NCBI RefSeq assembly: GCF_900637195.1
Contig: NZ_LR134356.1
Location: forward strand, 806,001-870,000
DNA: 64,000 nt
Origin: Mycolicibacterium aurum
GTDB lineage: Bacteria; Actinomycetota; Actinomycetes; Mycobacteriales; Mycobacteriaceae
Direction: 5' to 3'
Position numbers and translations under genes: made by a program. How positions within the stretch are numbered: position 1 is the stretch's first letter; each line of letters begins with the position of its first letter. The notes under the pieces are model-generated. The model was not told where the DNA came from. It was given only the letters and a program-made list of their open reading frames with translations, and ran no database searches. This document shows positions 18,120 to 25,660 of this stretch, piece by piece.

Positions 18120-19109
18120 ATGAGCAGCCCCGGACACCACCAGCAGCATCGTTCCGTCTTGCAGGTCGGGCCGCTGAAGCCGTCACTGTCACGCACCCTG
18201 GTCGACGACTATGCCGCATGGGTCCTGCCCGAGGCGACCGCCGAACGGGACGCTTTCCTGACGGCGAACGGCGCCGACATCACCGCGGCCGTGACGTCGG
18301 GACGCACCGGCGTGGACGCCGATCTGATGGACGCCCTGCCGAACCTGGGCGCGGTGATCAACTTCGGCGTCGGCTACGACACCACCGATGTGGAGGCCGC
18401 GGAAGCTCGGGGCGTCGGGGTGAGCAACACCCCCGACGTCCTGACCGACTGCGTCGCCGACACCGCCGTGGGGCTGATGATCGACACGATGCGGCACTTC
18501 TCGGCGTCCGACCGCTATGTGCGGGCAGGCCGCTGGCCGGTGGACGGCAACTACCCCCTGACGCGCCAGGTCAGCAACACCCGCGTCGGCTTCATCGGGC
18601 TTGGTCGCATCGGTAAGGCTATTGCCCAGCGGCTCACTGCTTTTGGCTGCACCATCAGCTACCACAACCGGAATCGGGTGGCGGATTCGCCGTATTCGTA
18701 TGCGGCGTCGCCGGTCGAGTTGGCCCACGGCGTCGACGTGCTCGTCGTGGCCGCCGCCGGCGGCGACGGCACCCGCGGCCTCGTGAGCCGCGAGGTCCTC
18801 GACGCACTCGGGCCGCAGGGTTATCTGATCAACATCGCCCGCGGCAGCGTGGTCGACCAGGATGCTCTGGTCGAGGCACTTGTCAACGGCGGGCTGGCGG
18901 GCGCGGGTCTGGACGTCTTCACCGACGAGCCGGAGGTCCCCGACGAGCTGTTCGCGCTCGACAATGTGGTTCTGCTGCCCCACGTGGGCAGCGGCACGGT
19001 CGAGACGCGGGCCGCGATGGAGGCGCTGACGCTGCGCAACCTCGACAGCTTCCTCACGACCGGCGAGCTGGTCACCCCGGTCCGGCAGCCTTCGGTCCCC
19101 GCGAACTAG
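18120..19109 (+). CDS. 2-hydroxyacid dehydrogenase (glyoxylate/hydroxypyruvate reductase-like)
   Basis: Predicted 329-residue NAD(P)-dependent enzyme. Landmarks are INFGVGYDTTDV, the Rossmann motif VGFIGLGRIGKAIAQRL at about 161-177, INIARGSVVDQDALVEAL with the active-site Arg, the DVFTDEPEVPDELF segment and catalytic HVGSGT near the end. The NHRNR-like NRNRV after the second strand of the cofactor domain suggests NADPH. It faces the importer operon across a shared regulatory region and is only about 30% similar to the enzyme at 8397 by eye, so the two are not recent duplicates. It probably reduces a 2-keto acid from the hexarate route. Confidence 0.85.
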   Translation: MSSPGHHQQHRSVLQVGPLKPSLSRTLVDDYAAWVLPEATAERDAFLTANGADITAAVTSGRTGVDADLMDALPNLGAVINFGVGYDTTDVEAAEARGVGVSNTPDVLTDCVADTAVGLMIDTMRHFSASDRYVRAGRWPVDGNYPLTRQVSNTRVGFIGLGRIGKAIAQRLTAFGCTISYHNRNRVADSPYSYAASPVELAHGVDVLVVAAAGGDGTRGLVSREVLDALGPQGYLINIARGSVVDQDALVEALVNGGLAGAGLDVFTDEPEVPDELFALDNVVLLPHVGSGTVETRAAMEALTLRNLDSFLTTGELVTPVRQPSVPAN

Positions 19110-19118
19110 CGCAGCGGA

Positions 19119-19256
19119 CTACCGCCGCACGTTGCAGCCGGCGGCCACATTGTGGCAGTGCTCGTCGGACTTGCAGCCGTCGCAATGGCATCGGCAGCCG
19201 CGGTGCTTCAGGGTTTCAGAGATTTCGTGATCGTCTGAACGATGGGACGCTGGCAT
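19119..19256 (-). CDS. Small Cys/His-rich protein, metallothionein-like
   Basis: A 45-codon gene with a strong AAAGGAG ribosome-binding site six bases before ATG. The N-terminal 20 residues are His/Asp-rich (PASHRSDDHEISETLKHRG). The C-terminal half carries six Cys and several His in a tight array: C21, C23, C25, C28, C33 and C40, in CRCHCDGCKSDEHCHN and a final AAGC. This density is typical of metal-binding mini-proteins. It does not resemble the M. tuberculosis MymT sequence I know. It is convergent with the dehydrogenase gene (9-bp gap) and is preceded by a 171-bp gap to the phosphatase. A Cu or Zn binding role is inference. Confidence 0.65.
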   Translation of the reverse strand: MPASHRSDDHEISETLKHRGCRCHCDGCKSDEHCHNVAAGCNVRR

Positions 19257-19427
19257 AGCAGACTCCTTTGTCGACTGCGTCAAACGCTAGACCTTTCCCC
19301 CGGCCGCAACGGCATTCCTGCGGGAAATGCGGCAACATTCGGCACCGAAGGGTGTTCGGCCGGGCGTCAGCTGTGCGACGCCCTACGGCCACCGACCCGC
19401 AAGGACGTACGGCGACGCTGACGACCG

Positions 19428-20927
19428 GTGCCTCCCGTCGGTCGTCGAACAGTCCTCAAGGCAGCGGTGGGTTTGTCGGCCCTGTCGCTCGTCGGGTGGA
19501 CCCACCGCTCCATCGCGTCGGACCCCTTCACCCTGGGCGTTGCGTCGGGGGAGCCGTCGCCCGACAGCGTGGTGCTCTGGACCCGGCTGGCGCCCGACCC
19601 GCTGGCCGACGACGGCCTCGGCGGCATGCCCGCTCGGGCGGTCGACGTGGAATGGGAGGTGGCGGCCGACGAGGGGTTCACCCGCATCGCGCAGCGCGGA
19701 ACTGTCACCGCGACACCTGAATCGGCGCACAGTATTCACGTCGAACTGGCCGGGCTGAACCCGGGCGCCGAGTACTTCTACCGGTTCCGGACGGGCGGAC
19801 ACATCTCCCCGGCGGGACGGACCCGCACAGCGCCCGCGCCGACAGCGCTGACCCCGCTGACGATGTGCTTCGCCTCCTGCTCGAACTACGAGCAGGGGTG
19901 GTTCACCGCGTACCGCAGACTTGCCGAGGAGCAACCGGATCTGGTTGTGCACCTTGGTGATTACCAGTACGAGTACGGTCCGCGCGACGGCGGTGTGCGC
20001 ACACACGCCGGGCCCGAGACCGTCACGCTGGCCGGCTACCGACAGCGCTACGCGCAGTACCGGACCGACCCCGACCTGCAGGCCGCGCACGCGGTGGCGC
20101 CGTGGCTGGTGGTGTTCGACGACCACGAGCTGGACAACAACTGGGCCGACGAGATTCCCGAGGAGCCACAGCCGGGCTTCCTCGAGCGTCGCGTCGCTGC
20201 GATGCAGGCCTATTACGAGAACATGCCGCTGTGGCAGTTCGTCCGCCCGCGCGGCATCGACATGCAGCTGTACCGGCGTCTCGACTGGGGTGCGCTGGCC
20301 ACGTTTCACCTGCTCGACACCCGCCAGTACCGCGACGATCAGGCCTGCGGCGACGAGTACCGCAGCGATTGCCTCGAGCGGTTCTTCCCATGGCGCACGC
20401 TGACGGGGCCCGAGCAGGAGCGGTGGCTGCTCGACGGACTCCGGCAGTCCCGCGCGCGGTGGGACATCCTGGGCCAGCAGGTGTTCTTCGCCTCGCAGGA
20501 TCTGGTGGCCGGCCCGGCGCACGGCGTCAACCCGGACGCGTGGGACGGCTACGTCGCCAATCGGGACCGCATCGTCGCCGGCATGCGGGGTGTGCGCAAC
20601 CCCGTCGTGCTCACCGGTGATGTGCACGCGCACTGGGCTGCCGAGATTCGTGACGCGCAATCGGCCCCGGTGGCAACGGAATTGGTCACCACGTCGATCA
20701 CCTCGGGCGGCGACGGGTCCGACAGCCGTCCCGACGTCGACGCCGTCCTGCCGGAGAACCCCCACATCAGGTACTTCAGCAACCGCCGCGGCTACGTCCG
20801 CACGCGGATCACGCCCGGCGAGCTACGAGCCGACTTCCGGACCGTGCCGTTCGTGACCCGCCCCGGTGCCCCGGTGCAGACGGGGGCCACGTTCACGATT
20901 CCGGACGGCGCCCGCGCCCTGACCTGA
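19428..20927 (+). CDS. PhoD-like alkaline phosphatase/phosphodiesterase, Tat-exported
   Basis: Predicted 499-residue protein with a GTG start. The N-terminus MPPVGRRTVLKAAVGLSALS is a twin-arginine signal. An N-terminal beta domain (about 30-145) precedes the metallophosphatase domain. Motifs fit PhoD: FASCSNYEQGWFTAYRR, VVHLGDYQYEYG with metal-binding Asp, VVFDDHELDNNW, and VVLTGDVHAHWAAEI near residue 395-409. Family enzymes release phosphate from phosphodiesters using Ca and Fe outside the membrane. It has no obvious partner gene. The GTG start is preferred because it precedes the intact signal, though its ribosome-binding site is weak. Confidence 0.85.
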   Translation: MPPVGRRTVLKAAVGLSALSLVGWTHRSIASDPFTLGVASGEPSPDSVVLWTRLAPDPLADDGLGGMPARAVDVEWEVAADEGFTRIAQRGTVTATPESAHSIHVELAGLNPGAEYFYRFRTGGHISPAGRTRTAPAPTALTPLTMCFASCSNYEQGWFTAYRRLAEEQPDLVVHLGDYQYEYGPRDGGVRTHAGPETVTLAGYRQRYAQYRTDPDLQAAHAVAPWLVVFDDHELDNNWADEIPEEPQPGFLERRVAAMQAYYENMPLWQFVRPRGIDMQLYRRLDWGALATFHLLDTRQYRDDQACGDEYRSDCLERFFPWRTLTGPEQERWLLDGLRQSRARWDILGQQVFFASQDLVAGPAHGVNPDAWDGYVANRDRIVAGMRGVRNPVVLTGDVHAHWAAEIRDAQSAPVATELVTTSITSGGDGSDSRPDVDAVLPENPHIRYFSNRRGYVRTRITPGELRADFRTVPFVTRPGAPVQTGATFTIPDGARALT

Positions 20928-20934
20928 ACCCGCC

Positions 20935-20994
20935 GAAACTGTAATCACGCAGCGAAAGTGCGAGTAGCGCCCTGCAGGGATTCAGCCTCGGCGC
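20935..20994. repeat. Palindromic repeat, upstream copy flanking broken DUF559-like gene
   Basis: This 60-bp stretch aligns without gaps to 21925-21984 (about 45 of 60 identical by eye), with an uninterrupted shared core TCACGCAGCGAAAGT and further shared blocks CGAGT, CGCCCTGC and TTCAG. Within each copy the ends are complementary (CTGAAT...ACGCAG against CTGC...TTCAG), so each can fold into a hairpin. It lies 33 bp upstream of the first codon of the broken gene, just after the phosphatase stop. Confidence 0.75.
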
Positions 20995-21026
20995 GAGTTG
21001 TCGGACCCGGTGACCACGATGCCGTC

Positions 21027-21957
21027 ATGGGGGAGAACCACGAGACGCGGGAGGTCTTCGTCGGAAGCCATGCGGTCGCCGCCGGCGACGTGACGCGGCA
21101 TGAGCTGGGCCGGTGGTATCGGCCCATCTACCCCAACGTCTATGTGCCCGCGAGGCGCGCGGTGACGCTGCGGGACCGAGCGCTCGGTGCGTGGCTGTGG
21201 TCGGGCCGGTCGAGCGTCGTGACGGGTCTGGCAGCTGCGCATCTGCACGGCTCGCACTGGATCGACGACGGTGCGGACGTGGAACTCATCTACGACAACA
21301 CGCACCGCCGCGGGGGATCCGCACGCGCAACGAACGGTGTGAACCCGACGAATGGGAGCTGCTGTCGGGAGTGCCGGTGGCCAACGCGACGCGGACGGCA
21401 TTCGACCTCGGCAGGTTTCGTCGCCGCATCGACGCCGTGGTGCGACTCGACGCGCTCATGCGCGCGCGGCCGTACTCGATCGACGACGTCATGATGCTGG
21501 CCGAGCGCTATCGCGGGGCACGCGGCGTGCCCGCCTGAAGGCCGTCCTTCCTCTCGTCGACGGTGGTGCACAGTCTCCGATGGAGACTTACTGGAGGCTG
21601 CTGGTCCTGCACTGCGGCTTTCCGCTGCCCGCCACCCAGATCCCTGTCTTCGACGACGACGGCTACCCCGTCCGGATACTCGACTTCGGTTGGCGCGAAC
21701 TGAAGGTCGCGGTCGAGTACGACGGCAGTGGACACCAGACCAGCCGCGCCCAATACCTCAGGGACCGCGACGTCGCGCGAGCCCTGGATCGGCTGGGCTG
21801 GACGGTCGTCTTCGTGGTCAAAGAGGATCGACGAGATGACGTCATCACCATGCTGTACCGGACGATGGTCTCGCGCGGCTGGACAGGGGGCGTCTCGTTC
21901 GCCGAGGCCGTCACCCGCTCCCGCGAGCCTGAATTCACGCAGCGAAAGTTCGAGTGA
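21027..21957 (+). pseudogene. AbiEi-like/DUF559 (Vsr-like nuclease fold) gene with two frameshifts
   Basis: Three consecutive reading frames together give one complete protein colinear with the intact gene at 47644. Frame one (from ATG 21027) runs MGENHETREVFVGSHAV through WLWSGRSSVVTGLAAAHLHG. It breaks at the GGGGG run at 21312-21316, after which the next frame continues GIRTRNE to RYRGARGV. It breaks again near CCC at 21530-21532, and the third frame continues RLKAVLPLVDGGAQSP, then the nuclease-like core VAVEYDGSGHQ and GWTVVFVVKEDRR, ending REPEFTQRKFE. Both breaks behave as one-base losses. Either the gene is dead or the assembly contracted two homopolymers. The last 11 codons lie inside a palindromic repeat. 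Confidence 0.8.
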
Positions 21958-21984
21958 CGCCCTGCGTCGTTTCAGTCTCAGCAA
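21925..21984. repeat. Palindromic repeat, downstream copy overlapping the end of the DUF559-like pseudogene
   Basis: This is the downstream partner of the repeat at 20935, spaced exactly 990 bp. It encodes the last 10-11 residues of the broken gene, including its TGA at 21955-21957, and continues 27 bp beyond. The right end reads CAGTCTC, which is also the terminal motif of the palindromic element at 47529, so the two loci carry related but distinct repeats. Confidence 0.75.
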
Positions 21985-21996
21985 CAGAAGGCGAAG

Positions 21997-22896
21997 CTAT
22001 TCGGTCCACTCCTGCTGCGGCAACACATCTTTCAACAACCGCAGCAGCGCCGGGTTGGTCGAGTCGCCCCGCCACACGGCGTCCAGCTCGACGGGCCGTT
22101 CGCGGAACGCCCCGATGGTCCGGAACGCCACCCCCTCCGGGTGCATGGTCGCCGCCGAGGCGGGCACCAGCGCGATGCCGATGCCCGACCGGACCAGCAC
22201 CAGCATGGTGTGCACCTGCGTCACGTACTGCACGTACCGGGGCGTGGCCCCCGCGATGGTGAACGTCGAGATCAGCAGCTCGTTGAAATAGCGGGCCTGC
22301 ACGGGTGAGTACATGATGACGTCCTGGCCGTCGAGATCGGTCAGCGTCAGCTGGCGCGGCAGGTCGGCCAGCGGATGTCCGGCGGGAAGCGCGGCAACCA
22401 GCTGCTCATGCAGTAGCGGCCGCGACACCAGCCCCGGCCGCTTCAACGGTGGCCGGGCCATGCCCAGGTCCAGCTCGCCCGTCATCAGGCCTTCGATCTG
22501 AGCCGCTGTCACCATTTCCCGTAGGTCCAGCTTCACATCGGGCAGACGTTCCCGCGCGCGCTCCAGCAGCCGCGGCAGCACGGCATGTGCCGAGGCCGCG
22601 GTGAAGCCGACGACCACGGTGCCCAGATCGCCGGCGGGGATGCGCTTGACGGTCTGGGCGGCACCTTCGGCGAGCTGCAGGATGCGCCGCGCATCGGGCA
22701 GGAACGCCGCACCGGCGGGCGTCAGCGTGACGGTGCGGGTGGTGCGGTCGATCAGTTGCACCCCGAGTTCGCTCTCGAGCTGCTGCACCTGACGCGACAG
22801 CGGAGGCTGGGTCATGTGCAGCCGCTCCGCGGCGCGACCGAAATGCAGTTCTTCGGCCACCGCGACGAAGCACTGCAACCGGGCAAGTGAGAACAT
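21997..22896 (-). CDS. LysR-family transcriptional regulator
   Basis: Predicted 299-residue regulator, normal family length from the ATG at 22896. The winged helix at 1-60 reads LARLQCFVAVAEELHFGRAA then MTQPPLSRQVQQLE, a textbook LysR recognition helix. The remainder is the periplasmic-binding-like effector domain, with DLGMARPP and SGIGIALVPASAA typical of aromatic/organic-acid LysR members. Unusually for the family it is the last gene of the operon it may control (hexarate arm 27259 to 21997), sharing one base with the stop of the preceding gene rather than being divergent. Confidence 0.88.
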   Translation of the reverse strand: MFSLARLQCFVAVAEELHFGRAAERLHMTQPPLSRQVQQLESELGVQLIDRTTRTVTLTPAGAAFLPDARRILQLAEGAAQTVKRIPAGDLGTVVVGFTAASAHAVLPRLLERARERLPDVKLDLREMVTAAQIEGLMTGELDLGMARPPLKRPGLVSRPLLHEQLVAALPAGHPLADLPRQLTLTDLDGQDVIMYSPVQARYFNELLISTFTIAGATPRYVQYVTQVHTMLVLVRSGIGIALVPASAATMHPEGVAFRTIGAFRERPVELDAVWRGDSTNPALLRLLKDVLPQQEWTE

Positions 22897-23378
22897 CAGG
22901 CCTTCGACGTCAGCTTGATCGCCGCGATCTTCATCCGGTCGGCCGCGTCCTCCCATTCGGCGATGGTGGGCAGCCGACCGGAAGAGAACGTCATGCCCAT
23001 CTGTCGCTGCGCCTTCTTGGCGCCGTAGGACGTCGCTACCCGTTCACAGATCGCGGCGACGGCCGCGTGGTCGGTGATGAGCTCGCCGTGCATGGTGGCT
23101 GTCTTGCCCCGGTAGGACACCTGCGCGTCGGCGCCGTCACGGAAGTTGTGCTTCCACTGTGCCTCCAGGATCACGTAGAGGTCGCCGTCGAGCTGGTGGG
23201 CGCTCACCGGGGTGGCGTAGTGCCTGCCGGACTTGCGTCCGGTGAAGCTGACGAGCATGAAGTCGCCGATGAACCCGCCGAGCGGGGTCTTGAGCGCCGC
23301 CTTCAGCGCGGGGTTGAGCACCTTGAGCATCAACTCAGGCGGGTGGGCGGCGCTGATGGCCGCCGACGGTTCTGTCAT
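22896..23378 (-). CDS. DUF385-type deazaflavin-dependent reductase-like protein
   Basis: Predicted 160-residue protein starting at the ATG at 23378. Features match the F420-binding split-barrel family: FMLVSFTGRKSGRHYATPVS (the GRKSG loop), then VILEAQWKHNFRDGADAQVSYRG where the classic member has WYRN. The N-terminus is extended by about 25 residues compared with Ddn. It sits inside the second hexarate operon between glucarate dehydratase and the LysR gene, but no known step of that pathway requires it; its presence may be incidental. Confidence 0.75.
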   Translation of the reverse strand: MTEPSAAISAAHPPELMLKVLNPALKAALKTPLGGFIGDFMLVSFTGRKSGRHYATPVSAHQLDGDLYVILEAQWKHNFRDGADAQVSYRGKTATMHGELITDHAAVAAICERVATSYGAKKAQRQMGMTFSSGRLPTIAEWEDAADRMKIAAIKLTSKA

Positions 23379-23422
23379 GCACCCACGGTAGAACCCGGGC
23401 CGGGCGGCCGGGGAGAGAACGC

Positions 23423-24682
23423 CTACCAGCGGGGGCTGAGCAGCTCGAAGTCCGGGTCGACGGTGCGCATGTAGCCGGTGTCGTCGCGGTCCCGGATACC
23501 GCACCGCACGTATTGGTCGTGCAACGCGGCGAGGGCGTCCTCGTCGATCTCGACGCCGAGGCCGGGCGACGTGGGCACCGGGACCGAGCCGTCGACGAAC
23601 CGCAGCGCACCGTCGGCAACGACGTCTTCGGTCTTCCACGGCCAGTGGGTGTCGCACGCGTAGGTGAGGTTCGGCGTCGCGCCTGCCAGGTGCACCATCG
23701 CGGCCAGGCTGATGCCGAGATGGGAGTTCGAGTGCATCGACAGGCCGAGCCCGAACGTGTCGCAGATTCCGGCCAGCAGCCGCGAGCGCTGCAGCCCGCC
23801 CCAGTAATGATGATCGGAGAGAACGACGTTCACAGAGCCCTTCGCCACCGCGGGTGCCAGCTGATCGAACGCGACGACGCACATGTTGGTCGCCAGTGGC
23901 ATCGGTGACTGTGCCGCCACCTCGGCCATGCCGTCCAGGCCCGGCGTCGGATCCTCCAGGTACTGCAGGATGCCGGCCAGCCCCGAGGCCACCTTCACCG
24001 ACGTCTGAGGGGTCCACGCGGCGTTGGGGTCGAGCCGCAGAGGCACTCCCGGGAACGCGCGGGACAGGGCCTCGATTGCCGCCATCTCCTCGTCGGGTGG
24101 GAACACTCCGCCCTTCAGTTTGATTGCGGTGAAACCGTATTCGTCGATCATGCGGCGAGCCTGGGTCACCAGACCGTCCGGGTCCAGCGCTTCACCGAAC
24201 GCGTCGGGCTCCTGCCCGGGGTGGGCTGCCCACTTGTAGAACAGGTACGCGCTGAACGGCACCGCGTCCCGCACCAGGCCGCCCAGCAGGTCCGACACGG
24301 GTCGGCCGAGGGCGTGGCCCTGCACGTCCAGGCACGCCACCTCGAACGGGGAGAACACCTGGTCGACGGCGCTGGCCGTGGTGATCATGCCCGCGGTGCC
24401 GACGGCGGCGGTGTCCCCCGTCAGCCGGGCATCGATCGCGGCGCGGATCAGGTTGAGCGAGAACACATCCAGGCCGGTGATCGCCTCGGCGGCGGCCTGC
24501 AGGCGAGCCAGGTGCCGGGTGTCGGCGTAGGTCTCGCCGAGTCCGACCAGGCCCGCGTCGGTGTCGAGCTGGATGATCGCGCGCAGGGCGTACGGCTGGT
24601 GCACTCCGACCGTGTTCAGCAGCGGCGGGTCGACGAACGCCACCGGGGTGATGCGCGCACCCGTGATCCGGATCGGTGTCAT
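23423..24682 (-). CDS. Glucarate dehydratase-type enolase superfamily enzyme, copy 2
   Basis: Predicted 419-residue enzyme. Active-site landmarks of the glucarate dehydratase subgroup are KLKGG at 188-192, LRLDPNAAW at 215-223, LEDPTPGLDG and SMHSNSH at 315-321. It lacks about 30 residues present in the GudD copy at 9364, especially the 155-190 insertion, and reads HSNSH instead of HSNNH. It starts 4 bp after the kdgD-type gene stops. The product, 5-dehydro-4-deoxyglucarate, would be the substrate of that neighbour. It may act on glucarate, galactarate or another hexarate; specificity cannot be read from sequence alone. Confidence 0.85.
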   Translation of the reverse strand: MTPIRITGARITPVAFVDPPLLNTVGVHQPYALRAIIQLDTDAGLVGLGETYADTRHLARLQAAAEAITGLDVFSLNLIRAAIDARLTGDTAAVGTAGMITTASAVDQVFSPFEVACLDVQGHALGRPVSDLLGGLVRDAVPFSAYLFYKWAAHPGQEPDAFGEALDPDGLVTQARRMIDEYGFTAIKLKGGVFPPDEEMAAIEALSRAFPGVPLRLDPNAAWTPQTSVKVASGLAGILQYLEDPTPGLDGMAEVAAQSPMPLATNMCVVAFDQLAPAVAKGSVNVVLSDHHYWGGLQRSRLLAGICDTFGLGLSMHSNSHLGISLAAMVHLAGATPNLTYACDTHWPWKTEDVVADGALRFVDGSVPVPTSPGLGVEIDEDALAALHDQYVRCGIRDRDDTGYMRTVDPDFELLSPRW

Positions 24683-24686
24683 GACC

Positions 24687-25616
24687 TCACACAGCCCGGG
24701 TCAGCGCACCGGCCAGCACCTCGCGGCCGGCAGCGACGATCGAGGCGAGCTCGCTGAGGTCGTCGGCGGTGGGCATCACCAGCGGCGGGCGCACCGGACC
24801 GGCAGGCACCCCCTCCATCGTCACGCCGGCCTTGACCAGGGACACCGCGTAGCCGGGCACCGTGTCGCGCAGGCGCACGAGCGGGATGAAGAACGCGTTG
24901 AGCAGCGCGTTGGTCAGCTCCTGGTTGCCGGACTCCAGCGCGTTGTAGAACGCCAGCGCCAGGTCGGGGGCGAAGGCGAACGTGGCCGACGAGTACAGCG
25001 GAACGCCGATCGCACGGTAGGCCAGCTGGGTGGTCTCGGCGGTGGGCAGCCCGTTGAAGAACAGGAAGTCGGGGTCGACATTGGTGGTGACGGCGGCCAC
25101 GATGCGGGCCACCTGGTCGAAATTGCCTGTGCCATCCTTGAATCCGACAACGGTGGGAAGCTTGGCGACGGCGATCGCGGAGGCCTCGGTGAAGCGCGCG
25201 TTGTTGCGGTTGTAGACGATGACGGGCAGGTCGGTGGCCTCGGCGACGGCGCGGGTGTAGTCGACCAGTCCGGCCTGGGGCACCTCGACGAGGTAGGGCG
25301 GCAGCAGCAGGATGCCGTCGGCGCCGGCCTCCTTGGCAGCCACCGCGAACGCCTTGGCCTGCGCCACCGAACCACCGGCGCCGGCGTAGACGGGCACGCG
25401 TCCGGCGACCACGTCGACGGCCGTGCGCACGACGTGACCGAACTCGTGGACCTCCATCGCATGGAACTCGCCGGTGCCGCACGCGACGAACACGCCACCG
25501 GGCCCCGCGTCCACGCCCTTGGCGATGTGGCGGGCCAGCGCGTCGAGATCGACGTCACCGTTGTCGGTCATCGGCGTGACGGGGAAGAACAGGACGCCGT
25601 CGAAGTTCGGACGCAT
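24687..25616 (-). CDS. kdgD: 5-dehydro-4-deoxyglucarate dehydratase
   Basis: Predicted 309-residue enzyme of the DHDPS/NAL aldolase superfamily. It decarboxylates and dehydrates 5-dehydro-4-deoxy-D-glucarate to 2,5-dioxopentanoate. The Schiff-base lysine is Lys160 in VVGFKDGTGN, the catalytic tyrosine is Tyr135 in VIVYNRNN, and the pyruvate-binding loop reads CGTGE at 46-50, all matching KDGDH enzymes. The ATG at 25616 follows AAAGG. It lies between the dehydrogenase and dehydratase genes that supply and use its metabolites. Confidence 0.88.
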   Translation of the reverse strand: MRPNFDGVLFFPVTPMTDNGDVDLDALARHIAKGVDAGPGGVFVACGTGEFHAMEVHEFGHVVRTAVDVVAGRVPVYAGAGGSVAQAKAFAVAAKEAGADGILLLPPYLVEVPQAGLVDYTRAVAEATDLPVIVYNRNNARFTEASAIAVAKLPTVVGFKDGTGNFDQVARIVAAVTTNVDPDFLFFNGLPTAETTQLAYRAIGVPLYSSATFAFAPDLALAFYNALESGNQELTNALLNAFFIPLVRLRDTVPGYAVSLVKAGVTMEGVPAGPVRPPLVMPTADDLSELASIVAAGREVLAGALTRAV

Positions 25617-25660
25617 GGAAGGCCTTTCGGAAATGTCGGGATGGGCGATAGTGGGGTCGG

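Noticed and set aside
20935..21984. Attachment sites of an integrated element
   Set aside because: The direct repeats are near a single gene, not at a tRNA, and no integrase or phage gene lies between them; a gene-repeat unit explains them better.
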